A stretch of DNA of 64,000 bases from an uncultured Dehalococcoidia bacterium (GCA_958296445.1 OY282565.1:3583570-3647569); one strand, 5' to 3'; numbered from the stretch's first letter, positions 33,303-42,762 are shown. The notes: generated by a model not told the origin, from the letters alone. Made by a program: numbers and translations.

Positions 33303-34010
33303 ATCAACCGTAGCAACCACAACATCCGCCACCTCCCCGTCAAGCTCAAACAAAAACTCCACCGCCACCCCCGCCGGAAACACCCCCCGCTCCACCGCCA
33401 CCATCACCATAGGCGCGAACAGATACGGATACTCCCGCCCCTGCGGATTCAAGTCCAGCTCCAGCTCCACCACCGCCCGCCCGTCCCCCACCCGCACCGC
33501 GGCCACCGACAGCGGATCCCCCCGCACCGGACGCCACACATAATAAGCCGCCAGCAACACCGCCCCCTCAAACTCAATCCGCCCCAAAGAAACGGCATTC
33601 CCCCGGCTAACCTTGCTAACAAACCCCGACTCAAAAGCCTCCAGCTCCCCCTGGCTAACAATAACAAAAGCCCGCAGCTCCCGACTGAAAGGCCCAACCT
33701 CCTCCCAATCCAGCGGCGAAACCCACCCGCTATTAACATACCGGAACACCGCCCCCCCGCCAGCACCCCCGTCCCGCCCCAACCCCGACGCGCCCCCGTC
33801 GCCCCCCCAAACCACCAACGCCCCCACCCCTGCAACCACCAGCAACGCCGCCACCGCCGCCCGCCAAGCCCCGCCCAACGGCCAACGCAACAGACGGCGC
33901 CCCCCACGCGCCGCAACATCAGACCCGGTTTGACCATACACAACCACGTAAAATATGATACCAGACAAACCGCCAAATCCCACCAACGCCGCCAATCCCA
34001 AATCCCCCAA
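33300..34010 (-). CDS. Membrane-anchored hypothetical protein
   Basis: 236 aa. First helix LVGFGGLSGIIFYVVVYG, basic loop, second helix AAVAALLVVAGVGALVVWG, Gly-rich linker, then a beta-rich outer domain (SPLDWEEVGPFSRELRAFVI, YYVWRPVRGDPLSVAAVRV, VVELELDLN). No family assigned. Start is a TTG with weak support. Divergent from the VWA-kinase operon and shares its control region, so it could be an accessory gene. Its stop codon lies in repeat sequence. Confidence 0.65.
   Translation of the reverse strand: MGDLGLAALVGFGGLSGIIFYVVVYGQTGSDVAARGGRRLLRWPLGGAWRAAVAALLVVAGVGALVVWGGDGGASGLGRDGGAGGGAVFRYVNSGWVSPLDWEEVGPFSRELRAFVIVSQGELEAFESGFVSKVSRGNAVSLGRIEFEGAVLLAAYYVWRPVRGDPLSVAAVRVGDGRAVVELELDLNPQGREYPYLFAPMVMVAVERGVFPAGVAVEFLFELDGEVADVVVATVD
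33930..33959 (+). promoter_or_regulatory. Candidate promoter of the VWA-phosphatase-kinase operon
   Basis: TTGACC, 18-nt spacer, TATGAT, about 75 nt before the ATG of the VWA gene. It lies inside the 5' end of the divergent membrane-protein gene. Confidence 0.5.
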
Positions 34011-34033
34011 AACCCCATCAGGAGGCCCCCCAA

Positions 34034-34894
34034 ATGCCCTACACCGCCGACATCAGCCGCGCCAACCCAGCCTGCTTCCTATTCCTAATAGACCAGTCCG
34101 GCTCTATGACCCAAGCCCTCGCCGGACAGCCCGAGCAGCGCAAGATGGACCAAGCAGCCCTTGCCCTCAACCGGGTGCTCGACGAAATTTCCCTGCGTTG
34201 CTCCTCCGGTATGGACATCCGCGACTACTTCCACATCGGCGTCATCGGCTACAAAACCGACCCTGCCGCCGCAGCGGCGCTCTCCAGCCTGCTCAATGGA
34301 ACCACCCTGCAACGGCCTTTCCTGCCCATCAGCCAAGTAGTGGACCTCGCCGAAATAGAGGAGCGGCAGGTGCGGGAAAGCGACGGAGCCGGCGGGCTGG
34401 TTGAAGTGACGCGGAAGTTTCCGGTCTGGGTGCGTCCCACAGCCGAATACGGCACCCCGATGTGCGAAACGCTGGACATCGCATCCCAAGCCATCGCGGA
34501 CTGGATCACGCAAAATCCCGACTCATTCCCGCCCATCGTCATAAACGTCTCCGACGGTATGCCCACCGATGGCGACCCTACGGCACTCGCTCAGCGGATA
34601 ATGAATCTCCAAACCAGCGACGGCAATGCGCTGATTTTCAACATCCACCTCTCCGGCGTAAATACAATGCCAATTCAGTACCCCGACCGGGAAGGCCAAC
34701 TCCCGCAGGGCGATGAATACGCCCCGCTGATGTTCCGAATGTCGTCCGTTCTGCCGGAATCCAGCCGCAACCAGGCTGCCAGCCTTGACCTGCCGGTCAA
34801 CGAAAATTCGCGCGGGTACGTTTTCAACGCCGATATGATGGCCCTAGTCCGATTCCTCGACATTGGCACCCGCGCCGCATCAAACCTGCACTAA
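34034..34894 (+). CDS. TerY/YegL-like von Willebrand factor A protein
   Basis: 286 aa, essentially one VWA domain: LFLIDQSGSM with MIDAS D20-S22-S24, Thr in RPTAEYGTPM and Asp in INVSDGMPTDGDP. AGGAGG at 8 nt gives a firm start. No signal peptide or helix, so cytosolic. It opens a run of VWA, PP2C phosphatase, kinase, kinase, protease with gaps of 22, 20, 74 and 24 bp. VWA-PP2C-kinase neighbours define the TerY-P triad (YegL-YegK-YegI in E. coli), of poorly known function. Base composition is less C-skewed than in nearby genes. Confidence 0.88.
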   Translation: MPYTADISRANPACFLFLIDQSGSMTQALAGQPEQRKMDQAALALNRVLDEISLRCSSGMDIRDYFHIGVIGYKTDPAAAAALSSLLNGTTLQRPFLPISQVVDLAEIEERQVRESDGAGGLVEVTRKFPVWVRPTAEYGTPMCETLDIASQAIADWITQNPDSFPPIVINVSDGMPTDGDPTALAQRIMNLQTSDGNALIFNIHLSGVNTMPIQYPDREGQLPQGDEYAPLMFRMSSVLPESSRNQAASLDLPVNENSRGYVFNADMMALVRFLDIGTRAASNLH

Positions 34895-34916
34895 ACTGCG
34901 CCTTTGGAGAGCAGCA

Positions 34917-35687
34917 ATGCGGCTACGCCCACCAAAAAGACTATGGGCCCCCAAAGCGGGCAATTCCCAAGCCGAATACGAAGACGCCTCAAGAGTAGTC
35001 TATCCTCACCTGCCTGCCCCTGGCGGCGGCGTGGCGCGTGCCGTCGTTTCCGATGGCGCCAGCGAATCCGCTTTCGCCCGAAGCTGGGCGGCGATTCTGG
35101 CCGACGCCTTTGCCGCAAAGCCCCTCGCGCTGTCCAGCCTCAGCGGCCCGGCCCTTGCCAACTGGCTTGAACCCTGCCAAAAGCGGTGGCGCGAAGCCGT
35201 GCCTTGGCAACGCCTGCCTTGGCACGGGGAAACAAAGGCCCGCAACGGGGCAATGTCCGCCCTATTAGGGGTGAGCTTTCAAGAAAAGAAAAACCGCCGC
35301 AACCTTTCCTGGCAAGCCGTGGCTGTCGGCGATTGCTGCCTTTTCGTCATTCACGGCAACGCCCTTGTGCTATCCTTCCCAATAGGCGACGCCGCCCAGT
35401 TCAACAACACGCCCCCTATGATTTGCAGCAACCCGGCCAACAACCAAGGGCTGTGGTCGAGGGTAAGCCAAATCAGCGGCGAGTGCCGCCCCGGCGACCG
35501 CTTCATCCTAGCTTCCGACGCCTTGGCCTACTGGATACTGCGGGAGCAGGAACACGGGCGCCAACCTTGGCAAACCCTGATGCGGCTGAACCCGGGAGAA
35601 CAATGGGAATCCTGGCTCCACAACCGCCGCGCCGAGCGCACAATGAGAAACGACGACGCTACCCTGCTGATAATCGAAGTCGAATAA
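34917..35687 (+). CDS. PP2C-type serine/threonine phosphatase (YegK-like)
   Basis: 256 aa. PP2C metal-site pattern is intact: VVSDGASES (D46, G47), VAVGDCCLFVI (G138, D139), FILASDALA (D201) and NDDATLLII (D246-D247). Compact domain without membrane segment. ATG 34917 chosen for GGAGA upstream and because it opens the conserved part. It should reverse phosphorylation by the two kinase-like proteins encoded next, or act on the VWA protein (inference from triad organisation). Confidence 0.87.
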   Translation: MRLRPPKRLWAPKAGNSQAEYEDASRVVYPHLPAPGGGVARAVVSDGASESAFARSWAAILADAFAAKPLALSSLSGPALANWLEPCQKRWREAVPWQRLPWHGETKARNGAMSALLGVSFQEKKNRRNLSWQAVAVGDCCLFVIHGNALVLSFPIGDAAQFNNTPPMICSNPANNQGLWSRVSQISGECRPGDRFILASDALAYWILREQEHGRQPWQTLMRLNPGEQWESWLHNRRAERTMRNDDATLLIIEVE

Positions 35688-35707
35688 CCCCGGATGTGAG
35701 GGAAGCA

Positions 35708-37438
35708 ATGGCCTGGCCCAGCATCGCCGACTTTTCCAACGCTGTCCTGAATCCCATCGCGTCCTTCGACGACCCTCAACTCAAACGAGGGCAACCGGCG
35801 TTAGACCGCAGCGGCAGAGCTTTGGGCTACACCGGCAGTTTTGCCAGGGTGTACCAAGTTAGGAGCGGCGGACGCGATTTCGCCGTGCGCTGTTTCACCA
35901 GCGAGGTGCGCGACCATCAGAGGCGTTACAACCAGTTAAGTCAATACCTGCGAAGCGTCAACCCACCCGGTTTTGTGGAGTTCGATTATCAGCCTCGCGG
36001 TATTCGATCCCTAGGTGAATGGTATCCCATTGTCAAAATGGATTGGGTCAACGGGCAGACCCTAGACGAATTTGTCGAAAATAATCTGCGCGATTCCAAC
36101 ACGCTAAAGCGTATCAGCGACAAGTGGCGGGAAATCGCCATCGAATTGCAACGCCGCGACATCGCCCACAACGACCTGCAACACGGCAACGTCATAGTGC
36201 AGCAGGGCGGCCCAATCTGGCTGGTGGACTATGACGGCATCTTTCTGCCAGAGTTCCGGGGAAGCGACAGCCCTGAAATCGGGCATCAGAATTTCCAGCA
36301 TCCCTTGCGGACGGGCAAGGACTATGCCCAACACGTAGACAATTTTCCGGCCTTGGTAATCTATCTCAGTCTGCTCGCAGTTGCCGCTGATCCCGGTCTA
36401 TGGGATAGAAATAGGCGTTTCAATAATGGCGACAATCTGATTCTCAAGAAAAGCGATTTTCAGTGCCCGGCCACTTCCGAGTGCTTTCGCGCCCTGAAAA
36501 ACAGCCCCAGCGATGACGTTCGCAATCTGGCGCAGAAACTGGAAACATTCTGCTCCCGCCCCGTCGCCGACGTGCCAACATTGCAAAGCATTCTGCAATC
36601 AGGCCGAACTGCCAAGCCTAAAGCCGCTTTGTCGCCATACCAAAAACTAATTCAGGAGCGTCAACAAAAAGACAAAAGTAAAATTGACTGCCAAGACTTC
36701 ATCCAATTCTGCATCAGCATGGACGGGCAGGAAATGAGGACTTTGCGCCAGGGGACTAGATTCCGTATCAAGGTGAACCAATCGGCGTCAATCCTTTATT
36801 TCACTCCCACGACTTCAGGAAAAGCAAGAACTTGCCCACAGACCGAGGTTGAGCGCTTTCTTAACCATTTCGAGGAAACACAGTCACAGAGCACCCGGGA
36901 TTATCAGAGGCCCATCACTAACAACGCATCTTATCTGATTGCGGTTTTGAACCGCTATTTGCATAACACCCCGTCTGCCCCAACTGTCCGGCCTACCAAA
37001 GCGGCAGGCAGCCTGACCGAAATACCGGAAACGGGCCATGAGAAAGCCGACGCCTACCGGGAGTTACAAACTGCACAGTCCGAGTTGCAAACCGTCCAGC
37101 GCCAGGCGACGGAAGCAAAAGCCAAAGCCGACAAAGAACTCCAGGCAGAGCAAGCCGCGCGGCGCAAGGCCGAGGCCGACAAAGACAAGGCCGAAACGCA
37201 ACTCCAGGCAGAGCAAGCCGCGCGGCGCAAGGCCGAGGCCGACAAAGACAAGGCCGAAACGCAACTCCAGTTAAAGCAAATCGCGTGGCGCAAGGCCGAG
37301 GCGGACAAAGCCCAGGCTTTGAGTTGGGCCCAACAGATGCGAGCCGAATTGCAGACCACTCGCGCCGAATTGCAGACCACTCGCGCCAAACTCGAAAAAT
37401 ACAGCAATTCGTGGTTCGGCGGCAAACTCAAGCGTTAG
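35708..37438 (+). CDS. TerY-P-type protein kinase with C-terminal coiled coil
   Basis: 576 aa. Kinase domain about 1-290: glycine loop GYTGSFARVY (40-49), AVRCF with Arg (R61) where kinases carry the ATP-anchoring Lys, catalytic loop HNDLQHGN (H154, D156, N161), DYD (174-176) in place of DFG, then GHQNFQHP. Residues 320-420 form a separate uncharacterised region. From about 440 a coiled coil carries near-perfect repeats (KAEADKDKAETQLQ, AEQAARR) copied at DNA level (37140-37270). GAGGGA precedes ATG. Paralogue of the next gene. Confidence 0.85.
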   Translation: MAWPSIADFSNAVLNPIASFDDPQLKRGQPALDRSGRALGYTGSFARVYQVRSGGRDFAVRCFTSEVRDHQRRYNQLSQYLRSVNPPGFVEFDYQPRGIRSLGEWYPIVKMDWVNGQTLDEFVENNLRDSNTLKRISDKWREIAIELQRRDIAHNDLQHGNVIVQQGGPIWLVDYDGIFLPEFRGSDSPEIGHQNFQHPLRTGKDYAQHVDNFPALVIYLSLLAVAADPGLWDRNRRFNNGDNLILKKSDFQCPATSECFRALKNSPSDDVRNLAQKLETFCSRPVADVPTLQSILQSGRTAKPKAALSPYQKLIQERQQKDKSKIDCQDFIQFCISMDGQEMRTLRQGTRFRIKVNQSASILYFTPTTSGKARTCPQTEVERFLNHFEETQSQSTRDYQRPITNNASYLIAVLNRYLHNTPSAPTVRPTKAAGSLTEIPETGHEKADAYRELQTAQSELQTVQRQATEAKAKADKELQAEQAARRKAEADKDKAETQLQAEQAARRKAEADKDKAETQLQLKQIAWRKAEADKAQALSWAQQMRAELQTTRAELQTTRAKLEKYSNSWFGGKLKR

Positions 37439-37512
37439 GCTAAAGTACAACAGCCCCAACGAGCAGCCCATTCCGTCAACCACCAATCAGACTGGAGACG
37501 TGAAAACCAACA

Positions 37513-38763
37513 ATGCCCTGGCCCACCATAACCGACTTCACCGCCGCCATCCAAAATCCCCCCGTATGCTTCGACGACCCCGAGCTCCGCGACGGGCAAG
37601 CCGAGCTGAGCCCCCGCGGTATGCCCCTGGTCTACTCCGGCAACTTCGCCGCCGTCTACCCCCTGTCCGGCGGCAACCGCAAATACGCCGTCCGCTGCTT
37701 CACCCGCGAAGTCAAAGACCAGCAGGCCCGCTACGGCCACCTCGACGCCTATCTCCGCAGCATCCTGCCCCCGGCCTTCGTGGACTTCGAGTTCCACCAG
37801 CGCGGAATCCGCGTGCGCGGCCAATGGTATCCCATCGTCAAAATGGAGTGGGTCAACGGCGACCCCCTCGACAAATACGTCCGCAACAACCTCGCCACCC
37901 CCAACCTGCTGCTCCGCGTCGCCGCCCGCTGGCGGGGCGTCGCCAGCAGCCTCCAAGGGCTCAACATCGCCCACAACGACCTCCAACACGGCAACGTTAT
38001 GGTGCAAGACGACGGCTCCATCCGCCTAGTGGACTACGACGGCATCTTTCTCCCCCGCTACCAAGGCCGGACCAGCCCCGAACTAGGCCATCAAAACTTC
38101 CAGCACCCCAGCCGCACGGCGGACAACTACGACGAACTGGTAGACAACTTTTCCTCCATCGTAATCTACCTAAGCCTGCTCGCCCTAGCCGCCGACCCCG
38201 CGCTATGGCAGAATTTCTACAACGCCGACAACCTGATTTTCACCAAAGCCGACTACGCCAACCCCGCCAACTCAAAATGCTTCCGCGCCCTGCGAAACAG
38301 CCCCGCGGCCACCGTAAGGCGACTCGCCTACTATCTCGAGCAGTGCTGCGCCCAACCCCTAGAAAACATCCCCTACCTAGAAACCATTTTAGAGCCGCAG
38401 GCATCCCCTACCCCTTTCCCAACCACACCGCCCGCACCGCCCCCCACAACCGCACCGCCCCCGACGCCGCCCGCCAGCAGTTCCGAATACCGCCAACTGA
38501 TCCAATCCGGCCAAGCAACCCCGCCCCCTCCGGCGATAGTAACGCCCCAGCCCGCGCCGCCGCCGCCCGATACCCCGCCAACCGCCCCCCTAGCCGTCCT
38601 CTGCCCCCAATGCAACCAAGCCAATTTCGGCGAACTAATCTACTGCGACGACCAAAAATGCGCCGCAATTCTGCACCCGGGCGACAAATTCTGCCCCTAC
38701 TGCGGCCATCGAAACCCGGTCAACGGAAATTACTGCACCGAATGCGGCCGACAGTTAGCCTAA
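37513..38763 (+). CDS. TerY-P-type protein kinase with zinc-ribbon tail
   Basis: 416 aa. The kinase domain matches the upstream gene position for position: glycine loop at 40-49, R61 in AVRCF, HNDLQHGN at 154-161, DYD at 174-176, GHQNFQHP. A Pro/Thr linker (about 295-355) leads to two zinc ribbons: CPQCNQ...CDDQKC and CPYCGHRN...CTECG (about 360-413). The same ribbon type opens the next gene, hinting at a shared complex or substrate. No strong ribosome site; coupled translation after a 74-bp gap is possible. DNA here is strongly C-biased, unlike its paralogue. Confidence 0.87.
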   Translation: MPWPTITDFTAAIQNPPVCFDDPELRDGQAELSPRGMPLVYSGNFAAVYPLSGGNRKYAVRCFTREVKDQQARYGHLDAYLRSILPPAFVDFEFHQRGIRVRGQWYPIVKMEWVNGDPLDKYVRNNLATPNLLLRVAARWRGVASSLQGLNIAHNDLQHGNVMVQDDGSIRLVDYDGIFLPRYQGRTSPELGHQNFQHPSRTADNYDELVDNFSSIVIYLSLLALAADPALWQNFYNADNLIFTKADYANPANSKCFRALRNSPAATVRRLAYYLEQCCAQPLENIPYLETILEPQASPTPFPTTPPAPPPTTAPPPTPPASSSEYRQLIQSGQATPPPPAIVTPQPAPPPPDTPPTAPLAVLCPQCNQANFGELIYCDDQKCAAILHPGDKFCPYCGHRNPVNGNYCTECGRQLA

Positions 38764-38787
38764 GCCAAACCCCCAGAGCCAAACCCG

Positions 38788-40569
38788 ATGAAATGCCGTA
38801 ACTGCCAGCGAACCATCCCGTCAACGGTAATGTTCTGCGCCTATTGCGGCGCCGGAACCGCCGCGCCCGCCGCCGCGCCCCCACCCCAGGCCCCCCCGCC
38901 CATCACCGCCGCCCCACGCATTCCACCACCGCAACAACGTCCCCCCGCGCCCCCGGCCCCGCCGCCCCCCCCGGCGGCGCCCCGGGGATTCGGCGTATGG
39001 GTGGCCGCCCACAAAATCCAAACCTTCGCCGCCGTCGCCCTAGCCATCATAGCCGTCGTCATCGCGGCCCTGCTACTCGCCCCCCCGCCCAGCGACGACG
39101 CCCCCGCCGCGTCCCCCCCGCCCCCCACAACAGCCCCGGCCCCGCCCGCCACATCCGAATCACTGACCGCGCCCGCCAATCCCCCGCCCGCCACCGCCGC
39201 CCCCCAAGCCCCGGCCCTGCCGTCAGTCGCCGACGTAATGGACAACGCCCTCCTCAGCATAGTCCAGGTTCTCACCAACACCGGCTCCGGCTCCGGCTTC
39301 ATCGTCAACCAAAGCGGCCTAGTAGTAACCAACGCCCACGTAGTAGGAAACAATCCCCAAGTCCAAATCCGCCCCGGCGCTGGTAACGCAACCTACCGCG
39401 GCCAAGTAATCGCAACCCACCCCAACCTAGACCTAGCCTACATCCAAATTGACAGCAACCGCCAATTCCGCCCCATAGCCATCGGCGACTCCGACCAAAT
39501 CCGCGTAGGCGCCGAAGTCATCGCCATCGGTTTCCCCCTAGGTTCCGACCTAGGCCAAGACCCCACCGTAACCACCGGCATCATATCCGCCAAGCGCAGC
39601 GCCCCCACATATCTGCAAACCGACGCATCCCTCAATCCCGGAAACAGCGGCGGCCCCCTGCTCGACAACCGCGGCTACGTCGTAGGCGTAAACACCGCCG
39701 GAATAGCCCAAACCGACGATGGCCGCACCGTTACCGGCATCAACTTCGCCATCCCCATAAACGAAGTAAAACAGCAACTAGGGAACCGAATCACCCCAGG
39801 CCAACCGGCCGTTCCCCTAGCCGCCACCCCGGCCCCCACCCCCACCCCAACGCCCACGGCAACCCCCGCGCCCACACCAACCGCCACGCCCACGCCCGCC
39901 CCAACCGCCACCCCAATTCCAACGCCAACACCCACGCCTACACCAACGCCCATACCTACCCCTACCCCTACCCCCACGCCGCTGCCCACGCCGCTGCCCA
40001 CGCCAACACCAACGCCCATACCCACGCCTACCCCCACCCCATACCCCACGCCAACGCCGCGTCCCACCCCCACGCCAACCCCGCGGCCCACGTCCACCCC
40101 GCAGCCCACCCCAACCCCCGTAACAATTTGGCGTGACTGCGGAAACAGCTCCCACAAATACCGCATCCAATGCAACCAGCACTGGATACAAACCGACGGC
40201 ACATCCGCCGGAGGACGCCCCTTCCTGCAAATCACAGTCAAAGACTTCTACAGCGGCGAGTCCCTAGGCGATTTTTTCAATCGCCACCGGCAAAGTCTGG
40301 TAAGGAAGGCCCGCGATTACCAACTACTCGAGATGGGCGAACTCTATGGCGAAACCATCAACGGGCGCAACTACGTCCACATGGAATATATCTGGCAGCC
40401 CCGCGCCAACGACTGCCTCTATCACGTAGTCGAACACATATTTCGCTCGCGCTACTACCCCGCCAGAGCCTACGGCTTCGCCATCACCGCCGGCGTCTGC
40501 GAAAACGACCTGCTCACTTACGACGCCCAAAGAGAGGACATACTCAAAGGCTTCAAAGAATACGAATAA
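38788..40569 (+). CDS. Zinc-ribbon, membrane-anchored trypsin-like serine protease
   Basis: 593 aa. N-terminal zinc ribbon CRNCQRT...CAYCG (3-20), Ala/Pro linker, one membrane helix (about 78-97), then an S1C/DegP-like protease with H184 in TNAHVV, D215 in NLDLAYI and S287 in NPGNSGGP. A long TPTPTP stalk (315-445) follows, then a C-terminal domain of about 145 residues with five Cys. Topology puts the ribbon in the cytoplasm and the protease outside. It closes the kinase operon (24-bp gap) and could be its output or sensor. Confidence 0.9.
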   Translation: MKCRNCQRTIPSTVMFCAYCGAGTAAPAAAPPPQAPPPITAAPRIPPPQQRPPAPPAPPPPPAAPRGFGVWVAAHKIQTFAAVALAIIAVVIAALLLAPPPSDDAPAASPPPPTTAPAPPATSESLTAPANPPPATAAPQAPALPSVADVMDNALLSIVQVLTNTGSGSGFIVNQSGLVVTNAHVVGNNPQVQIRPGAGNATYRGQVIATHPNLDLAYIQIDSNRQFRPIAIGDSDQIRVGAEVIAIGFPLGSDLGQDPTVTTGIISAKRSAPTYLQTDASLNPGNSGGPLLDNRGYVVGVNTAGIAQTDDGRTVTGINFAIPINEVKQQLGNRITPGQPAVPLAATPAPTPTPTPTATPAPTPTATPTPAPTATPIPTPTPTPTPTPIPTPTPTPTPLPTPLPTPTPTPIPTPTPTPYPTPTPRPTPTPTPRPTSTPQPTPTPVTIWRDCGNSSHKYRIQCNQHWIQTDGTSAGGRPFLQITVKDFYSGESLGDFFNRHRQSLVRKARDYQLLEMGELYGETINGRNYVHMEYIWQPRANDCLYHVVEHIFRSRYYPARAYGFAITAGVCENDLLTYDAQREDILKGFKEYE

Positions 40570-40651
40570 CCCCAAACAAACAAAACCCGCCCATCCTCAA
40601 CCACCGGCCCAGGACAAACGGGTTTCGATAACCGCAAGCGCGGGAATGCGC

Positions 40652-40837
40652 CTAACCGGGGTTGTAACGCAGCACCAGCTCCGCCACGCGCGGGTCTATA
40701 TCGCCGATTTCGACCCCGCCATCCAGCCGGGCCACGCCCAAATGGGCCGCCCGCTGAATCTCCTCCCAATCGGGCTCAAGCTCGTACTGGTCGCGCAGGT
40801 CGTCAAACAGAGTGTCTAGCGACGGTTTGTCAAACAT
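40652..40837 (-). CDS. Small acidic hypothetical protein
   Basis: 61 aa, MFDKPSLDTLFDDLRDQYEL start with AAGGA 5 nt upstream. Acidic helix then GGVEIGDIDPRVAELVLRYNPG. Convergent with the protease gene. No family recognised, but the ribosome site and codon pattern support a real gene. Confidence 0.6.
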   Translation of the reverse strand: MFDKPSLDTLFDDLRDQYELEPDWEEIQRAAHLGVARLDGGVEIGDIDPRVAELVLRYNPG

Positions 40838-40979
40838 AACGTCCTTCCGCTCCTCCTTATCCGAAAATCGCGCCTGTTTTCGCCGCACGCCGCCCCTTAT
40901 CGGACTGTCCCAGGGCAACGCAACGCGCCGCCTGCAACGGGGGGCCACAGGCAACGCCGGGTAGCGGAGCTTAGTCTAC

Positions 40980-41205
40980 CCAATCCCCCGCCCCCTGACA
41001 AGCACCCCCCAAACGCCCCACCCCCAACCGTAGGGGCGCACTGCCGTGCGCCCGCACCCCCGCCCCCCAACAACCACGCCCTATCCAACCACCCGCCGCC
41101 ACAATCCCCCAACCCCTAAACGTAGGGGCGCACTGCTGTGCGCCCGCACCCCCGCCCACTAACAACTACGCCCTATCCAACGGCCCGCCGCCCCAATCCC
41201 CCACT
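40980..41205. repeat. Tandem pair of 92-bp units led by repeat family A variants
   Basis: Palindromes at 41030-41053 and 41122-41145 carry a changed centre (CACTGCCGTG, CACTGCTGTG) and are each followed by matching CACGCCCTATCCAAC sequence. Confidence 0.75.
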
Positions 41206-41213
41206 GCCCCCCA

Positions 41214-41444
41214 TCACGGCAGCGCATCCGGCGGACTCCCCCCCCGCCGCTGCTGCCAATAATAAAACAGCCCGATAGCCGCCGGAATCGCCACCACAAC
41301 CCCCCCCATCGCCCCCACCATCACCCACGGCCCGACCCCGATGATTTCATCCATCCGGTCTTTCAGCCAATGAATCAGCTCCGGGTCGGCGGCGTCCCCC
41401 TGATGCAACGGAATCAGCCGGTACAGAATCCCCGGCAGCCCCAT
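41214..41444 (-). CDS. Small membrane protein downstream of an MFS gene
   Basis: 76 aa; GGGGAGGGG just before an ATG that overlaps the end of the MFS reading frame. Amphipathic start (LYRLIPLHQGDAADPELIHW), then one helix WVMVGAMGGVVVAIPAAIGLF and a basic end. Probably translationally coupled to the transporter gene; role unknown. Confidence 0.6.
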   Translation of the reverse strand: MGLPGILYRLIPLHQGDAADPELIHWLKDRMDEIIGVGPWVMVGAMGGVVVAIPAAIGLFYYWQQRRGGSPPDALP

Positions 41445-42762
41445 CAGCCCCTCCCCGCCGCCGCCGCAACCGGCGCCTGATAGCGGGCCGAATACTTGCG
41501 CTCGCGGATACTAAACGCCGAAATCGCCGCCAACCCCAGCAACGAACCCGCAATCGCAAACGGCAAAGTGTAAGATCCCGTCACATCATACAGCCACCCC
41601 GCCAGCGTAACGCTAACGAACCCCCCTATCTGGTGAAACATAAACGTGATTCCCGAAATCGTCCCCATCGCCCGCAGCCCATACACCTCGGCGGTAAGCG
41701 ACGACGTCAGCGGCAAAGTCGCAATCCAAGAAAACCCCGCAATGCCCGCGAAAATCCACAGCCCAACGATGGACATTCCCGCGATATACGGCGTAACCAG
41801 CAACAGCAGATAAGCCAGCCCCCGCATAACATACACCAGCGTCAGCCAGTTCTTAGTGCCGCCTACCTTGTCCGACAGATACCCCGCCGACAGCGCCCCA
41901 ATGATGTTCAGCCCGCTCATCACCGCAAAAATCAAGGCCGCAGTTCCCCGGTCGGCCCCCCGGTCCTCGGCGTAGGGAATAAAATGCACCGACAATATAA
42001 AAGTAGTCGCCCCGCAAACAAAGTAAGCCCCCGACATCTGCCAGAAAGGCGCCGACCGCAACGACTCTCCCGCCACGACGTAGCCTCCAGAGGCCCCGGC
42101 ACTCGCGCCGGACGGCTGGCGCCCGCCTGCTCCGCCGGTTCGTCATCCCCGTCGGGCCGCAGACCCATCTCCGCCGGATTCTCCCGAATAAACATCCACC
42201 CCAACGGCAGCGCCAGCAGCACCACCGCCCCCAGCCCAATCCAGGCCACCTGCCAACTCGTCGCCTCCATCAGATACACCGCCAAAGGCACCAGCACCAG
42301 CCCGCCCAGCGACAGCGCCGTCGAGTTGATGCCGATAACCGTACCCCGCAACCGCCGGAACCACCGCGACAGCAACGCCGACGTATTGGTAAGCGACAGC
42401 CCGCTCTGCGCCAGCGACGCCAAAACCCCGAACACGAAAATAAAGAACAAAAAATTCATCGTCCAGCTTAAGGCAATCGTAATCAGCCCCAGCGCCAGCG
42501 CCGACAGCAAAACCAGTTTCCGCCCCCCGGTTCGGTCGAAAATCTGCCCCATAAACGGCTGAATCACGCCGTTAAGCAGAATCCCCACAGCAAAAGCAGT
42601 GGAAATCGTAAGCCGGCTCCACCCAAACTCCTCGCTCATCGGCGTAACAAACGCCCCGAACCCATTACGCGCCCCCACCGCCGCAAACCCAATAAACACC
42701 GCCGCCGCGCAAACATACCACCCAAAAAACACCGGCCGCCGCCCCGCCTTACCAACGCTCAT
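41444..42762 (-). pseudogene. MFS transporter gene split by a frameshift
   Basis: The N-terminal half (from MSVGKAGRRP, ATG 42762, GGGAGAGG upstream) gives six helices and reads on to about 42090. The C-terminal half (helices 7-12, SAPFWQMSGAYFVCG onward) is in another frame from about 42076 down to 41444. The total length is one base short of a whole number of codons, consistent with a single-base deletion in the central loop. Both halves look otherwise intact, so this could be recent decay or a sequencing error. Confidence 0.75.

Noticed and set aside
35186..35707. Upstream extension of the first kinase reading frame
   Set aside because: This stretch overlaps the PP2C gene in another frame and is low-complexity; ATG 35708 has a ribosome site and begins the paralogue-matching MAWPSIADF.
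41444..42762. Programmed ribosomal frameshift in the MFS gene
   Set aside because: No slippery heptamer followed by a stable hairpin was recognised at the junction; deletion or sequencing error is simpler.
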